From: Baffinella frigidus
Taxonomy: Eukaryota; Cryptophyceae; Cryptomonadales; Baffinellaceae
NCBI GenBank assembly: GCA_026770585.1
Contig: MU646345.1
Span: forward strand, 564,012-575,315
DNA length: 11,304 nucleotides
Reading direction: 5' to 3'
Under the pieces are notes generated by a model, which was not told where the DNA came from, searched no databases, and saw only the letters and a program-made list of their open reading frames with translations. This document shows, in pieces, positions 1-7,301 of this stretch (the first letter of the stretch is position 1; every line of letters starts with the position of its first letter). A program made the translations under genes and the position numbers.

Positions 1-98
1 TAAACCCTAAACCCTAAACCCTAAACCCTAAACCCTAAACCCTAAACCCTAAACCCTAAACCCTAAACCCTAAACCCTAAACCCTAAACCCTAAACCC
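1..98. repeat. Terminal telomere array, (CCCTAAA)14
   Basis: Fourteen uninterrupted heptamers fill the first 98 bases, the expected C-strand orientation for a chromosome end lying to the left. The unit is the Arabidopsis-type telomere repeat, known from plants and many algal and protist lineages. There are no variant units, unlike the internal array at 4069-4345, which fits recent telomerase synthesis. The switch to unique sequence at 99 is abrupt. Confidence 0.95.
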
Positions 99-1120
99 AC
101 ACCAGGCGTGGTACGCGAACCTCGACGAGGACCAGTCGTCCGCGTCGCGCGGATCGCCGTCGGTGCTTGCGGCGTTTGTCGTTGCGGTGGTGGTGGCGCT
201 GGTGGTGGGGGTGTGAGGAGTAAATAATGCGGAGGATGCGGGTGACTGTGTGCAGCTTAATTTAGGGGTCGCGTGGGAGCCCGTCCGTGCTCGCGGTGTT
301 GGTCGTCGCGGTGGTTTTGTCGATGGTGGCGCTGTGAGGAGTGCAGCCTGTACATGTACATCTGGATTAACGGACAGCCCGACCGGTGGTGACACAACGG
401 GTTGCAACCTTGTGCATGGCTGATGGTGTAGATGTGCTGTATTTCGCACTCGCTAGCTACATTCATGGTTGGGTTCTTTGTGAAAAGTGGCATGTAATGG
501 AGAGTGTGCCGGTGTGTGCTTCTGGATGTAGGGGTCGCTCGATAATATGCCTGTACATCTAGATGTAGGGGCTGCTCGATACATGTAATGGTGTCCACCT
601 CAAGAAGTTTGAGATGAGAGGATGCGAGCGTACGCGAGCCTCGACGAGGACCAGTCGTCCGCGTCGCGCGGCTCGCCGTCGGTGCTTGCGGCGTTTGTCG
701 TTGCGGTGGTGGTGGCGATGGTGGTGGGGGGGTGAGAAGTACATGTGTGATTACGGACCCGGGATGGGCCCGCCTCGGGAGATGACTTTGGGATGACAAC
801 TTTAGGCGTGAGGCTATTACACGTTACCGAGCCGTCCCTGTCAGGGGGGGCGCGCCGGAAATAGCCGAAAGGTGATGCAGAGTATGCGGGTGACTGTGTG
901 CAGCTAAATTTAGGGGTCGCGTGGGAGCCCGTCGGTGCTTGCGGCGTTGGTCGTTGCGGTGGTGGTGTCGCTGGCGGCGAGGGGGTGAGGAGTACATGGA
1001 ATGCAGCGTATGCGGGTGACTCACTCGATAATATGTCTGTTCATCTAGATGTAGGGGTTGCTCGATACATGTAATGGTGTCCACCTCAAGGAGTTTGAGG
1101 TGAGAGGACGCACGCGTCCA
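99..1120. repeat. Degenerate subtelomeric repeat block
   Basis: Three pairs of direct copies are visible. Positions 111-222 match 630-740 (both contain CTCGACGAGGACCAGTCGTC and a GGTGGTGGTGG tract). Positions 227-340 match 873-1000 (both contain ATGCGGGTGACTGTGTGCAG followed by TTTAGGGGTCGCGTGGGAGC). Positions 538-630 match 1024-1116 (both contain ACATGTAATGGTGTCCACCT). Order and spacing are scrambled, as is common in subtelomeres shaped by unequal exchange. The minus-strand open frames across it are rich in Pro, Thr, Arg and His and follow the GGT/GTC-rich composition, so I do not call them genes. Confidence 0.75.
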
Positions 1121-1137
1121 GGGCATCCTCGAGGAAT

Positions 1138-1329
1138 GTACAGGGGTATCTGGGCTATGAACACGGGTGCTCAAACATCGGCCGGTGTCTGTTTTCTTAA
1201 ATTAGTACCACAGGGTTGACTAAACGCAAGATTTAGTCAACCCTCTGGTACCAAATTAAGAAAACGGAGGGGGCAAATCCGGTCTGTATTTTTAAAATAT
1301 GGTTTCTTGTAGCCCAGATACCCCTGTAC
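1138..1329. mobile_element. Fold-back element P1 with nested hairpin
   Basis: The terminal arms 1138-1157 and 1310-1329 are perfect 20-bp inverted repeats (GTACAGGGGTATCTGGGCTA). Inside lies a second inverted repeat, 1191-1224 with 1232-1265, which is 34 bp with about two mismatches and a 7-base loop. It has no coding capacity, so it is MITE-like or a foldback element. Its right end abuts and overlaps element A1, and both families begin TACAGGGGTA. Confidence 0.8.
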
Positions 1330-1453
1330 AGGGGTACCTCGCTCATAAGAAACCGCCCCCCCCTACGCCCCCTACAGTAGGCCTATGCCTAGGGCCCTAG
1401 GGTGGTCCTGGGGGGGGGGGGGGGCTGTTTTTCATGAGCGAGGTACCCATGTA
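1327..1453. mobile_element. Fold-back element A1 (family A)
   Basis: Arms of about 26 bp (1327-1352 and 1428-1453) are built on GGGGTACCTCGCTCAT and its complement, with a few mismatches. The family is shared with A2 at 3107-3227. The interior carries CCTAGGGCCCTAGG and AGGCCTA words plus a run of 15 G at 1410-1424. The right arm has diverged more than the left. Confidence 0.8.
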
Positions 1454-1480
1454 TGCACCCCCACCGAGGCTGTGTCTTGG
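1449..1480. repeat. Dispersed repeat R, copy 1
   Basis: The block ATGTATGCACCCCCACCGAG followed by GCTGTGTC recurs with changes at 2259-2290 (copy 2) and 3672-3703 (copy 3). In one frame the copies read HVCTPTEAVS, HVCAPIEALS and HLCTPTETVP, so a decayed coding fragment is possible. The flanks do not support an intact gene. Confidence 0.5.
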
Positions 1481-1790
1481 CATGTGAGCCTCGGTCGGGC
1501 AGGTGACGAGCCTCGGGGGCTGCGCGGCCTCTCTCCTCCCAAGCGGGGTGTCAGAGCAGGGGCACCGAGAGAGGGCATGTGCCGCCATCACCCTGCTGGC
1601 AGCCACGCGCTGTGCGGACCAAGAAACGTTCGTGCTGCTGTGTGACGTGCATTAAAGCTCCATAAGCTCCATAAGCTCCATAAGCACCGGGGGGCTTAGC
1701 CGGTTGCAACCTGGTGTGTGTGAGAGCATGGGAACCAGCTGGTATAATTTCGCATGCCCGATAAGGATACCTTTTAGCTGGTTTCTCCTC
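1454..1790. other. Unassigned, with a short 9-bp tandem repeat
   Basis: This is a GC-rich stretch without a recognisable gene. At 1656-1682 AGCTCCATA is repeated three times in tandem. Open frames on both strands overlap each other here and look spurious. Confidence 0.5.
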
Positions 1791-1937
1791 AGTAACATTT
1801 ACAATTTTAAAATGCACACTGGAACTGGTAACATTTACAATTTTAGAATGGACACTGGAACTTTTAAAATGGACACTAGAACATGGCTTTTCTGCAGAAC
1901 CAGTTCCAGTGTCCATTTTAAAATTGTAAATGTTACT
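1791..1937. mobile_element. Fold-back element with duplicated left arm
   Basis: Left arm 1791-1828 pairs with right arm 1900-1937 (38 bp, about one mismatch; the arm contains TAACATTTACAATTTTA). A second copy of the left arm lies at 1827-1862, directly after the first, and a shorter fragment (CTTTTAAAATGGACACT) follows at 1861-1877. Either left copy could pair with the single right arm. Confidence 0.75.
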
Positions 1938-2642
1938 GGATTTGACCGTTAATCAACGCCTTCGAAGGCGCGAGTACTTTGATGTCGCGTTCCCCAGCCT
2001 CTACATGGTGTATTGAATCCGAATACAAAAATAACGCCACCCACTCGGTGGGCTTCGAGGGGTTCGGATTTGAATTTGGGGCCGGATTCTGGGGTGTTAC
2101 GTGACCAAATTTACACCAGAAAATCCTTAAAGTCAATCATCTGTGGGCAAGTTGACTTTTTTTTAAAGGCCCGTAGTCCACCGTGCGGAGAGAAACAGAC
2201 CGTACGACTGCTAGAGAGAGAGCGAGCGAGAGACCTTGATTAATACCAGCGCCGCCGCCATGTATGCGCCCCCATAGAGGCTCTGTCTGATCAGGACCCG
2301 AAAACCAGGTAAACCCTAAACAGTGAAGAGTAAAGCGACTGTTCCTGCCTACTAAATAGATAGTAACGCGAATCTACTAGCCATCACTGCTGGGAAATCG
2401 CAAAGGAAAATGCAGACCAACCCTTATCAATTAACACCTCACTGGAAGGCGTAATGCCTGTCTTCTTTTGGTGCTGGGGGGGGGGAGAAAGGGGACTCGA
2501 CCGGACCCGGATGGGTTGGGTCGGGGATCTCACCCGTAGATTGTTCCCATCTACTCAAGAGTAAGGTGGGCGTGGCCTTCGATGTGAGTGTAATGCAAAG
2601 CACCAAAGCACCAAAGCCTCGTTGGGGGGGTCAGTACGCATT
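1938..2642. other. No gene seen; repeat R copy 2 and D-like fragment
   Basis: About 700 bases without a supportable gene. At 2097-2175 TTACGTGACCAAATTTACACC and a following T-rich stretch resemble the right half of family D, but no terminal repeats remain. Repeat R copy 2 lies at 2259-2290. A lone AAACCCTAAAC occurs near 2310. A G run lies at about 2477-2485. The remainder is unassigned. Confidence 0.45.
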
Positions 2643-2865
2643 CCACTCGAGGCTAGAAATAGGACCATCTTAAATGTGGGGTTGATAAAATTAGTACCAG
2701 TCACGGGCAGGCTTGGTCACGTATCTGGGATTATAACCCCGGATACGTGACCAACGCCTCAGAACGCCCCTATTTGTGTGAAAATTACTACACATTTTTT
2801 CTTCACTTGTAAAGGACTGGTCAACTTAAAACTTTTAAAATGGCCCCTCTTCCAGTCTCGAGTGG
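2643..2865. mobile_element. Fold-back element D1 (family D)
   Basis: Ends are CCACTCGAG at 2643 and CTCGAGTGG at 2857-2865, length 223 bp. An internal hairpin pairs 2715-2729 with 2737-2752, opening GGTCACGTATC and closing GATACGTGACC. AAAATTACTACAC follows in the right half. It is closest to D4 (8526-8734) in both halves. I see no clear target-site duplication. Confidence 0.85.
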
Positions 2866-2901
2866 TTGCGGCCGCGTCAGCATCAGTAAACTAAGAGAGG
2901 T

Positions 2902-3003
2902 ATCCCTTAAGTGACCATAGGGTGAATATTCACCCTAACTCGCCCTAGGCTGGTTCTAGGGCCCTACCGTAGGGCGTATGCGCCTACTGGCCACTCAAGG
3001 GAT
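2902..3003. mobile_element. Multi-hairpin element B1 (family B)
   Basis: A 102-bp element with imperfect ends ATCCCTTAAGTG and CACTCAAGGGAT. Between them lie three consecutive hairpin-forming palindromes: AGGGTGAATATTCACCCT, CCCTAGGCTGGTTCTAGGG and GCCCTACCGTAGGGC. Other copies are B2, B3 and B4. The predicted shape is a closed outer stem with three side arms, as DNA cruciform or RNA. It has no coding capacity. Confidence 0.85.
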
Positions 3004-3106
3004 GTGTGTTTAAAAGTCAGGAGGAGTTGCCAAAGAGGGTGAGTTTCTGATAGATGTTGTTACATGTTAGATTGGTAGCTATCCGAGAGACCCAGGAACG
3101 TCCTCC

Positions 3107-3227
3107 TACAGGGGTACCTCGCTCATAAGAAACGCTCACCTCCCTAGGACCACCGTAGGGCACTAGGCATAGGCCTACTGTAGGGTCCTAGGGGGGCGCG
3201 ATTTCTTATGAGCGAGGTACCCCTGTA
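3107..3227. mobile_element. Fold-back element A2 (family A)
   Basis: Perfect 26-bp inverted arms at 3107-3132 and 3202-3227. The arms contain GGGGTACCTCGCTCATAAG. The interior has CCTAGGACC and GGGTCCTAGG pairing, with a TAGGCCTACTGTAGGG core. It is the better-preserved copy of family A, in the same orientation as A1. Confidence 0.9.
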
Positions 3228-3265
3228 CGGAGGGGACAGACCAAAAATGACCTCCGGATTCGTTC

Positions 3266-3364
3266 ATCCCTTAAGTGCCCATAGGGTGAATATTCACCCG
3301 AACTCGCCCTAGGCAGGTCCTAGGGCCCTACCGTAGGGCGTACGAGACTACTGGCACTTGAGAT
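3266..3364. mobile_element. Multi-hairpin element B2 (family B)
   Basis: A second copy of the B layout, 263 bp after the end of B1. The left end is ATCCCTTAAGTGCCCA and the internal palindromes are GGGTGAATATTCACCC, CCCTAGGCAGGTCCTAGGG and GCCCTACCGTAGGGC. The right end (CACTTGAGATAT) has decayed. B1 and B2 bracket A2. Confidence 0.8.
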
Positions 3365-4068
3365 ATTTGTCGATGCAGTCGAGGAAGTGGTGTCAGTAAC
3401 TACCGCCAGAGCGGATGTGGAGTTGAGGACTCAAGGATGGAGTTGAGGACACACGGATCCTGATCAAACCTCGCGTTCCACCTGTAGCTCAGGTCCATTT
3501 GCACTTCCCGACGCCCTCACCGCCTAGGGTCGCGGGTGCAGAGGGGGTAGGGTCGAAGGTGCAGATCAGTTGAGGACTGCTGAACGTAACCTTGTGGGGG
3601 GCCACGGGGGGCTGTTGTGCAAACCTAGCACCCTACAGTGGAGTACACTTCATTCACACCAATACCGCCCCCATCTATGCACCCCCACCGAGACAGTGCC
3701 TGGACAGGACCTAGAGTCTAGGAGAGGCCACGCCGAACCCCTGTGTGGTCAAACTTCAGCACCGCCGAAAACCCCAGCAGAGGAATCTTGCGGCGCCGCG
3801 CCGGCATCTCCGACGGGGGCGTGGGTGGTGACCACCGCGCCACCACCAACTTCCAGGTCCTTGAGGTTCTTCGAGCTCCCAACATGGGCTGACTCCGGAA
3901 GTGGTTCTGTAGCGCCACTACGAACGCCCCCGCGAAGAGACGCCCCCGCGCCACTTGGGGCGTCGCTTAGGGCGTTGCTTCGCGCGTCGCGCTGGTAGGA
4001 GGAGACCCCCGGCCAGCGCTCGAGACCCACGCCCAGCGGTGACACCTCCAGCGGTGCCAACGGACCTG
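3365..4068. other. Unassigned GC-rich stretch
   Basis: It contains short direct repeats (GGAGTTGAGGAC twice near 3420-3445; TAGGGTCG followed by GGTGCAG twice near 3525-3563) and repeat R copy 3 (3672-3703). A 142-codon frame on the + strand (3570-3998) overlaps a 103-codon minus frame (3749-4060). Neither shows a domain, a convincing start context or low bias on the other strand. Position 3855-3900 is shared with 10224-10269. The boundary with the telomeric array follows CCAACGGACCTGAGG. Confidence 0.45.
3855..3900 (-). pseudogene. Possible coding relic, copy 1 (GSSKN-KDL)
   Basis: About 83% identical over 46 bp to 10224-10269. On the minus strand, in the same frame, the two read HVGSSKNLKDLE and YLGSSKNPKDLN. 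Some differences are synonymous (AAG/AAA, CTG/CTA). I do not recognise the protein. It could be an exon fragment of a gene family or simply another dispersed repeat. Confidence 0.25.
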
Positions 4069-4345
4069 AGGGTTTGGGGTTTAGGGTTTAGGGTTTAGGG
4101 TTTCGGGCTTGGGGTTTAGGGTTTCTGATGTAGGGTTTAGGGTTTCGGGTTTTGGGTTTCGGGTTTTGTGTCTAGGGTTTAGGGTTTAGGGTTCAGGGTT
4201 GAGGGTGTAATAGGGTTTAGGATTTGGGGTTTAGGGCTGAAGGTTCAGAATCTAAGGTTTAGGGTTTAGGGTTTAGGGTTTAGGGTTTAGGGTTTAGGGT
4301 TTAGGGTTTAGGGTTTAGGGTTCGGAGTTCAGGGTTTAGGATTTC
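4069..4345. repeat. Interstitial telomere-like array, TTTAGGG orientation
   Basis: A degenerate array with nine perfect TTTAGGG units at 4258-4320. Variants such as TTTCGGG, TTCAGGG, TTGAGGG and TTTGGGG lie around it. The G-rich strand is on +, opposite to the terminal array at 1-98, so the two arrays face outward from the segment between them. The perfect core within decayed flanks suggests age gradation or local homogenisation. Confidence 0.9.
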
Positions 4346-4429
4346 GGGACTCAGTGTTGACCCGAGGAGGACCGTGACAACTCCAGCAGTGGCAAAAGAC
4401 CTTAGGGTTCAGGGTTACGGTTTAAGGTT
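4346..4429. repeat. Telomere-associated spacer, duplicated unit
   Basis: GACCGTGACAACTCCAGCAG followed by GGCAAAAGACCTTAGGG (4369-4407) resembles CAGCGGTGACACCTCCAGCG with GCCAACGGACCTGAGGG just before the array (4034-4073). TTGACCCGAGGAGGA (4357-4371) recurs as TCGACCCGAGGAGGA (4647-4661). The array and its spacer therefore form a higher-order repeat. Confidence 0.6.
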
Positions 4430-4590
4430 CCTTAGTCGGACAGCAAGGGGGCAAACGGATCTGTTTGGTTCGGGTACGAATCCAAAAATTGGTACCAGTC
4501 GTGTCCAACTTGTGGGGGGTTAGACTGCACAAAACTGCAGTCTAGCCAGAAATTACTCTATCTGTTTGCCCCCTCGCTATCCGAGTAAGG
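4430..4590. mobile_element. Fold-back element F inside the telomere-like array
   Basis: Arms 4430-4460 and 4560-4590 are 31-bp inverted repeats with about four mismatches; both contain AGGGGGCAAAC or its complement. The interior contains TTAGACTGCACAAAACTGCAGTCTAG-type pairing (4520-4545) and a GGTACCAGTC motif also found in family D. Telomere-like repeats lie on both sides, so it probably inserted into the array. Confidence 0.8.
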
Positions 4591-4646
4591 TAGGGTTTGT
4601 GGTTCAGGGGTTGGGGTCCAGGGTTTGGGGATTGGGGATTTAGGGT
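4591..4646. repeat. Telomere-like array, distal remnant
   Basis: Degenerate 7-8-mers (GTAGGGTTTGTGG, TTCAGGGGTTGGGG, CAGGGTTTGGGG, ATTTAGGGTCG) continue the array after element F. The block ends in the shared TCGACCCGAGGAGGA motif. Confidence 0.65.
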
Positions 4647-4661
4647 CGACCCGAGGAGGAT

Positions 4662-5147
4662 TGGTGCTCCACGACAATGGACTCTGTGGTGAGGGATCCT
4701 GGTTCTTCGCAGGAGGGACGATGCTTGGGCGAGCCTGCGCACATCAGCGCTCCACTTAGCAGCGGTCGAGTTCCTTTTCACCTTGAGTTCAAGGCGAAAT
4801 TCCGGTTAGGTTCCACGGTAATGGATAAGATTCTAGTACACATCGTTTACGTGGACTGTATCCGTGAAGCCCCCGGTGGCTGCTAAGTGGTCGGGCGCAG
4901 ACGTGGTACCCACCCAGGATTGTTGCCGGGGGTAATTGATTTAATTAGGATTCATAAGTAAAATTACCTATGCCATAGTAATTTTTAAGTGGGTGGACAG
5001 CCTGTGGGTATCGGATCAGCGGCTCCAATTCCAGGAAGCAAAGAAGACATCAGCTCCAACTATCGATGCAAAGAAGCAAGGAGTCCTCACGTGCCCCCCC
5101 CCCTCCGAGGCCCCGGCGTGGACCACAAGGGAGGACGCCGCGGCACA
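4662..5147. other. Unassigned stretch
   Basis: There is no supportable gene. A short + frame (4677-4886) has no recognisable domain. Weak inverted similarity (CCACCCA near 4910 with TGGGTGG near 4990, and GGTAATT with AATTACC inside) may be a decayed fold-back element. A C-rich run lies at about 5094-5102. Confidence 0.4.
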
Positions 5148-5336
5148 CCACTCGAGAATGCTGGAGGAACCTATTTACATGTGGGGTTGTAAATATTTGT
5201 ACCAGGATAGGGTGTTCCAACCTCGTGACTGCAATACATGCAGAGTTACGTGACCAATCAACGAACGTTACTACACAAATGCCCTCTTTTAAAAGCACAT
5301 CGGTTTTAAATAGGCCCCACCAGCGTTCTCGAGTGG
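5148..5336. mobile_element. Fold-back element D3 (family D)
   Basis: Ends are CCACTCGAG at 5148 and CTCGAGTGG at 5328-5336, length 189 bp. An internal stem pairs GTGACTGCA with TGCAGAGTTAC (5225-5250). GTTACTACACAAATGCC follows in the right half. D2 (7302-7482) is a clear copy in the opposite orientation, matching along its whole length. Confidence 0.85.
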
Positions 5337-5451
5337 CACGCTGTCCCGACGCGGGCGTGTGAACGCATACAACAAAGCACAGGCGACACTCGTGATCCGA
5401 CCTCACGAAAATGGCTGTCCCGAGGCGGGCCTGTGTCAGGCTTGGTTTGAT

Positions 5452-5613
5452 CAGCGCCCACCGAGATGCGGGAGTGGTGTGTCCGAAGCATCCGTGCCCT
5501 GGTTTGATGGTCAAACCCGTCAAGTTGAGTTCGTTTGGTCAACTTTGAGGGTCAAAGTTGACCAAACGAACCTGCAGGTGTATCGAGTGGCAGCGCCCAC
5601 CGAGATGCGGGAG
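5452..5613. repeat. 23-bp direct repeat flanking a perfect hairpin
   Basis: CAGCGCCCACCGAGATGCGG plus GAG is identical at 5452-5474 and 5591-5613. Between the copies, 5529-5548 and 5552-5571 form a perfect 20-bp inverted repeat with a 3-base loop (GTTCGTTTGGTCAACTTTGA). CTGTCCCGA.GCGGGC also occurs twice just upstream, near 5341 and 5414. Confidence 0.75.
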
Positions 5614-5623
5614 AACCCCGCAT

Positions 5624-5724
5624 ATCCCTTAAGTGCCCACAGGGTGAATATTCACCCTCACTCGCCCTAGGCTGGTCCTAGGGCCCTACCGTAGGGTGTA
5701 TGCGCCTACTGGTCACTTACGGGG
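5624..5724. mobile_element. Multi-hairpin element B3 (family B)
   Basis: Left end ATCCCTTAAGTGCCCA. The internal palindromes are AGGGTGAATATTCACCCT, CCCTAGGCTGGTCCTAGGG and CCCTACCGTAGGG. The right end TGGTCACTTACGGGG has changed. The layout and spacing match B1 and B2. It is followed by a short duplicated GGGAGAAAACGGC tract (5727-5755). Confidence 0.85.
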
Positions 5725-5820
5725 GGAAAACGGCGGGAGAAAACGGCGGGAGAAAAGAGCAGTGACGAGTCAAGAATGTCCCAGGGGACATTGGGATACC
5801 GGATAAGGGAGGCAGCCTGT

Positions 5821-5866
5821 AAGCGGGAGATCCCCAGTTCGAGCCTGGGTGTGGGGATCTCTTTTT
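5821..5866 (+). pseudogene. tRNA-like 3' half or SINE head remnant
   Basis: A perfect T-arm-like hairpin (CCCAG, loop TTCGAGC, CTGGG) lies at 5833-5849 and carries a B-box-like GTTCGAGCC. CTGTAAG upstream (5818-5824) resembles an anticodon loop, and TTTTT at 5862-5866 could end pol III transcription. The 5' acceptor, a D arm and an anticodon stem cannot be built, so an intact tRNA is not supported. An alternative 8-bp hairpin, AGATCCCC with GGGGATCT (5828-5835/5853-5860), also fits. Confidence 0.35.
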
Positions 5867-6324
5867 GGGGGACCTGTCTTTTTTTTGCTTTCCAGACTGG
5901 AGCTGACTAGGGGTCAAATCGTTGAATAACCCTCGAGCGCAAAAGTTGACAGATTTGTACCGCTACAATACTTTTTGGACTTTTTTTGTACCAGAAATCA
6001 TTCATCACGACCTCTAGGAATCCTAGCGGTTTTGTGGGCAACGTGATCTTAAGTTGCCAAATATACCCTGGGGTCAACTCGAGACCGGGTGTGTCTCCTT
6101 TTTACTCACCAGGGGTCTTGGCGCTCGGATTCCGAGTGAGCCCTTGCAGCCCCGGAAGAGCCGTGTTTCTCTCCTCAGTCATATCGCGCCTCACATCGCG
6201 CCAGTGCCGCACCTGCATCGCGATACCATGCCCACAAAAGGCCTTTTGTGAGAAACTGGGTTGGCTGTGTCACACGTTCCTTGATCCGCTGCTCTAGTTC
6301 GAGGTACACACGTTACACAGGGCT
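5867..6324. other. Unassigned stretch
   Basis: No supportable gene. CTCGAG near 5933 followed by GTTGAC, and GTCAACTCGAG near 6073-6083, give a weak inverted pair that may be a decayed family-D-like element. Overlapping frames on + (5986-6297 and 6054-6251) have no recognisable domain. Confidence 0.4.
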
Positions 6325-6397
6325 GCGAGCGAGCGAGCGAGAGAGAGAGAGAGAGAGGGAGGGAGAGAGAGAGAGAGGGAGGGGGGGAGAGAGAGAC
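6325..6397. repeat. GA-rich microsatellite
   Basis: GCGA units pass into GA, then GGGA and GGGGGGA runs. The complementary strand gives an artificial Ser/Leu/Pro-rich open frame. A shorter GAGA/GCGA patch lies at about 2213-2232. Confidence 0.9.
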
Positions 6398-6554
6398 ATC
6401 ATTTATCAAACCACGTTTTAAGCCTTGACTTGCAGATTTTGTATCAACTCGGCTCCAAGAAAGTGTCTCACACGTGCACCCCTTTCCTGATCAAGTGCAG
6501 CCTCTGATGCAGGCCCAACCTGCCCTGGAGGGCCCATAGAGACACTACTGAACC

Positions 6555-6807
6555 TTATCCGGGGAAAACTATTTTTCTTTAGTTTGATGGCAAGGAAAAT
6601 TACTACATAAATGCTTTAATATTACTAATAAGAACCAACTGTGTAGTAATTTTCCTTGCCATCAAACTAAAGAAAAATAGGTTTCCCCGGATAAATACGG
6701 TGAGTGGTGTGTGGTGTGTGGTGTGTGGGGTTCAGGGTTCAGGGTGCAGGGTGCAGGGTTCAGAGTTCAGTGTTGAGAGTTCATGAAAAATAGGTTTCCC
6801 CGGATAA
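6555..6807. mobile_element. Fold-back element E1 with interrupted right end
   Basis: Arms 6555-6608 and 6641-6694 are 54-bp inverted repeats with about two mismatches; the ends are TTATCCGGGGAAA and TTTCCCCGGATAA. The right terminus appears twice, at 6672-6694 and 6785-6807. G-rich 7-mers lie between the copies. The direct repeat ACTACTGAACC flanks the whole 253 bp at 6544-6554 and 6808-6818. A 9-11-bp duplication is typical of Mutator-like elements; that assignment is inference. The loop core is shared with E2 and J. Confidence 0.85.
6699..6784. repeat. Telomere-like 7-mer tract inside E1
   Basis: Three GGTGTGT units are followed by GGTTCAG, GGTGCAG and diverging 7-mers (AGTTCAG, TGTTGAG). 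The period is that of the telomere repeat, and GGTTCAG is also a variant in the array at 4069-4345. It separates the two copies of the E1 right terminus. Confidence 0.75.
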
Positions 6808-6808
6808 A

Positions 6809-7006
6809 CTACTGAACCCCCCTGGCGCGCCCTAGCCATCCAAGATTCGTGATCATTTTAAAACGAATTTGGGTTTAAAAGGCAGGTTTTGGTACTCAAA
6901 AAACATTAACGCATTTTAAGCGTCAATGTAGGGCTGATAATTGGAGCTCTTTTGCGACGAAATCCGTCACACGCGACGAATAGGGCGCGCCAGGGGGTTT
7001 CAGTAG
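6809..7006. mobile_element. Fold-back element H
   Basis: Terminal repeats 6809-6834 and 6981-7006 are 26 bp with about one mismatch (CTACTGAACCCCCCTGGCG...). The interior, about 146 bp, is AT-richer and not itself palindromic. The first bases overlap the 11-bp direct repeat at the E1 boundary, so E1 may have inserted at or in the left end of H. The right end abuts element G. Confidence 0.8.
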
Positions 7007-7179
7007 AGCGCTGTGCAGAAAAGTTGGCCACCGAAAAATGAGGAAATGGGAAAATTGGAGCCATTTTGTCCACTTTTGAGAAATTCATGGTGCCAAATTT
7101 TCTCAAAAGTTGTCAAAATGGCTCCAATTTCTCGATTTCCCATTATTTCCCGTGGCCAACTTCTCTGCACAGCGCTCTA
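7004..7179. mobile_element. Long palindromic element G
   Basis: Arms 7004-7083 and 7098-7179 are about 80 bp each with few mismatches; the start is TAGAGCGCTGTGCAG and the end CTGCACAGCGCTCTA. The loop is 14 bases. Most of the element is stem, so it would form a long hairpin. Open frames crossing it on both strands are mirror images and not genes. Confidence 0.85.
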
Positions 7180-7301
7180 GCAGGCAAGACACATGCGCCC
7201 ATCATGCTCCCGGGAAGAGTGGTGAACTTAGCGCGGGTTTTAGATGTCAGGGATTCCCACAAAAATTACTCGACAATGGCAGACGATGACCAACGCTGAA
7301 A

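Noticed and set aside
84-799. Overlapping minus-strand frames of 121 and 180 codons as subtelomeric genes
   Set aside because: They share fragments through the repeat block, are Pro/Thr/Arg/His-rich from GGT/GTC-rich DNA, and have no domain. The first starts inside or beside telomere sequence.
3570-3998. 142-codon plus-strand frame as a gene
   Set aside because: Low-complexity composition, overlap with long minus frames, no recognisable domain, and it includes a dispersed repeat (3672-3703).
5785-5857. Intact tRNA-Tyr (GTA anticodon)
   Set aside because: Only the T arm pairs. The acceptor 5' strand, D arm and anticodon stem do not form.
6191-6409. Ser/Leu/Pro-rich minus-strand protein
   Set aside because: It is the complement of the GA microsatellite at 6325-6397.
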